Of a stretch of 64,000 nt of DNA, positions 62,597 to 64,000 are shown piece after piece. Each line of letters starts with the position of its first letter. Positions within the stretch are counted from its first letter, which is position 1. The notes under the pieces are model-generated. The model made no database searches. It was not told where the DNA came from and was given only the letters and a program-made list of their open reading frames with translations. The position numbers and the translations under genes were made by a program. The stretch comes from Acinetobacter lwoffii (lineage in GTDB: Bacteria; Pseudomonadota; Gammaproteobacteria; Pseudomonadales; Moraxellaceae), in NCBI RefSeq assembly GCF_029024105.1, contig NZ_CP118964.1, positions 62,001 through 126,000 of the forward strand. The letters run 5' to 3'.

Positions 62597-63597
62597 ATGG
62601 AGTATATAAAATTGTCATACCATCATCTTAACTTTGAAGATCGTACTGCATTAATGCTTGAGTCAAGAAAAGAAGGCTTTTCACCAAGAAAATTTGCCGA
62701 ACTCATTAAAAGACATCCAAGTACGATCTATGGTGAGCTTAAAAGAAATAGTATCAATGACGTTTATCAAGCTCGATATGCTTCTGATAACACCTTCGCT
62801 AGACGTAGACGTAGTCACAGAAAGCTCAAAATCGATTCAATCCTCTGGAGATTTATTGTTGAAGCGATCCGTTGTTTATGGTCTCCTCAGCAAATATCGA
62901 AGCGTTTAAAGACAATTCCTGATTTGGATCAAACAATGAATGTAAGCCATACAACGATTTATTCAACGATACGAGCATTACCAAAGGGTGAGTTGAAAAA
63001 AGACTTATTATCCTGTCTGCATCATGAAAATAAAAAGCGAAAAGCTAACGGTGAACCTAAAAAAGATTCTATATTACAGGATATTAAAACTATTCATGAG
63101 CGCCCAGCCGAAGTTCAAGAAAGATACCGGGTCATTGGGAAGCCGATTTAATTAAAGGTAAAGACAATAAAAGTTCGATAGCAACACTTATTGAACGAAA
63201 TACACAGCTCTGTATCTTGGCAACATTATCTGATGCAAAGGCAGAATCAGTGCGCAAGGCTTTAACTAAAGCTCTGAAATATTTACCTGAGAACTGCGTG
63301 AAACGTTGACCTATGACCGTGGACGTGAGATGGTAAAATTTAGGCATAGATGTATATTTCTGTGACCCACATTCACCATGGCAAAAAGGCACATGCGAAA
63401 ATATGAATGGTTTAATTAGGCAATATTTACCTAAAGGGATTGATTTAAATCAGGCAGATCAGCATTATTTAAATCAAGTTGCCATGTCACTGAATACTCG
63501 TCCTAGAAAAGCGTTAGATTGGCTTACACTATTAGAGAAATTTTCTCAGCTTATTGATTATCATAAGGCTTTTGAAACTATCGCACCTCATGTTTGA
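62597..63597 (+). pseudogene. IS30-family transposase, frameshifted
   Basis: Starts MEYIKLSYHHLNFEDRTALM, with HTH KRHPSTIYGELKRN. The first frame ends at 63151 after ERPAEVQERYR; the next frame gives GHWEADLIKGKDNKSSIATL, then breaks again near 63290-63345. The end, DVYFCDPHSPWQKGTCENMN and GLIRQYLPKGIDLN, is in yet another frame up to 63597. At least three breaks; the catalytic phrases GHWEADL and PHSPWQKG remain. IS ends were not located. Starts at 62597 rather than 62558 by family fit. Confidence 0.85.
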
Positions 63598-63657
63598 ATT
63601 CGCCCGCCTAAGGTGCTTTGATTCAGTTCTATTGAAGCTTTAAGATAATTTTCAAGC

Positions 63658-63849
63658 TTAATCTATACAGGTATATTTTGTTGAATTACGTTTTTTTATT
63701 AAGATATTTAAGGGAAAATTCTTACGGAAAAAATGTTTTTTATCACTGAACCATATACAAGTAGCTAAATTATCGTGCAATTTTTCAACCATCATTGGAT
63801 GACTACCGTAAACTAGGTAAACAATATCACCAATATAGATATTATTCAT
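63658..63849 (-). CDS. DUF2158 / YodC-like small protein
   Basis: 63 aa. YIGDIVYLVYGSHPMMVEKL and ATCIWFSDKKHFF match the DUF2158/YodC family (normally GDxVxLxSGGPxMTV and CxWF). A small beta-barrel-like protein of unknown role, common on plasmids and in accessory DNA. The ATG at 63849 begins MNNIYIGD. Confidence 0.75.
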   Translation of the reverse strand: MNNIYIGDIVYLVYGSHPMMVEKLHDNLATCIWFSDKKHFFRKNFPLNILIKKRNSTKYTCID

Positions 63850-64000
63850 CTTTAGTCAGCCAAGCATAAGATCAAAATTCTGAAACTTCTGATAAATAAA
63901 TTAATGCCATCAATTGAGAACTTTTTTTAAGCTGAGAAAGCATTTATAAAGTCCAATTAAGTCCTTGTCCCATTTCATAAATAATGAGTATTAATGCAAT
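63850..64000. other. Right edge of the window
   Basis: AT-rich, no gene or motif recognised. Confidence 0.3.

Noticed and set aside
1..64000. CRISPR arrays, tRNA or rRNA genes, plasmid replication genes
   Set aside because: No regularly spaced repeats, no cloverleaf or rRNA-like sequence and no Rep or Mob protein were recognised anywhere in the window.

Overview
The window is bacterial DNA of low to moderate GC and very rich in insertion sequences. Gene content and order fit a gammaproteobacterium of the genus Acinetobacter (inferred from protein flavour, not a database search). Pointers are the three-domain FruB with fruK and fruA, an lldP-lldR-lldD block, a complete biotin set (bioB, a BioH-like esterase, bioA, bioF, bioC, bioD), and a siderophore-receptor/PepSY iron operon. 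It reads as chromosome cut up by IS elements rather than as a plasmid: no replication or transfer gene was found.

Layout. 1-5.6 kb: start of a class II uvrA gene, a damaged IS256-family copy, an AcuR/AcuI-type regulator-reductase pair, an IS5-type scar and a broken IS982 copy. 5.8-10.3 kb: KefB/KefC-like antiporter, a decayed IS66 element, and the 3' end of a hipA gene cut by it. 10.3-15.8 kb: fructose PTS operon fruB-fruK-fruA. 15.9-19.5 kb: IS3-type scar, 3' end of ppk1, a PhoD-like phosphatase between inverted IS-end scars. 19.5-33.3 kb: accessory island that starts at an IS1-family copy: a headless tyrosine recombinase, an orphan Xre/MbcA-type antitoxin, a primase-helicase fusion of the TOTE conflict type, a complete hipBA pair, a SWIM-SNF2 helicase, an IS481 copy, an AAA ATPase divergent from a second hipB, and the 5' end of a second hipA.

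33.3-39.3 kb: VF530-family gene, lactate operon lldPRD with two strong operator palindromes, IS scars and a decayed sensor kinase. 39.3-45.0 kb: biotin cluster. 45.1-47.5 kb: nested IS remnants (an IS1 copy inside an IS982-type transposase with a clean 8-bp duplication) and a TolC-family fragment. 47.7-52.8 kb: Fur-box-headed siderophore receptor operon. 53.0-57.7 kb: iron-type alcohol dehydrogenase, GAF regulator and aldehyde dehydrogenase, a likely alcohol-to-acid pathway. 57.8-61.8 kb: kinase, TonB receptor and PnuC-type transporter, a likely vitamin or nucleoside salvage operon. 61.9-64 kb: decayed remnants, a broken IS30 copy and a DUF2158 gene.

The most interesting part is 20.3-33.2 kb. 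It packs a recombinase remnant, three antitoxin-like genes, one intact and one broken HipA, a primase-helicase, a SNF2 helicase and an AAA ATPase. The two hipA fragments (9.9 kb and 32.9 kb) look like the two ends of one HipA subtype, so the local gene order has probably been reshuffled through IS copies.
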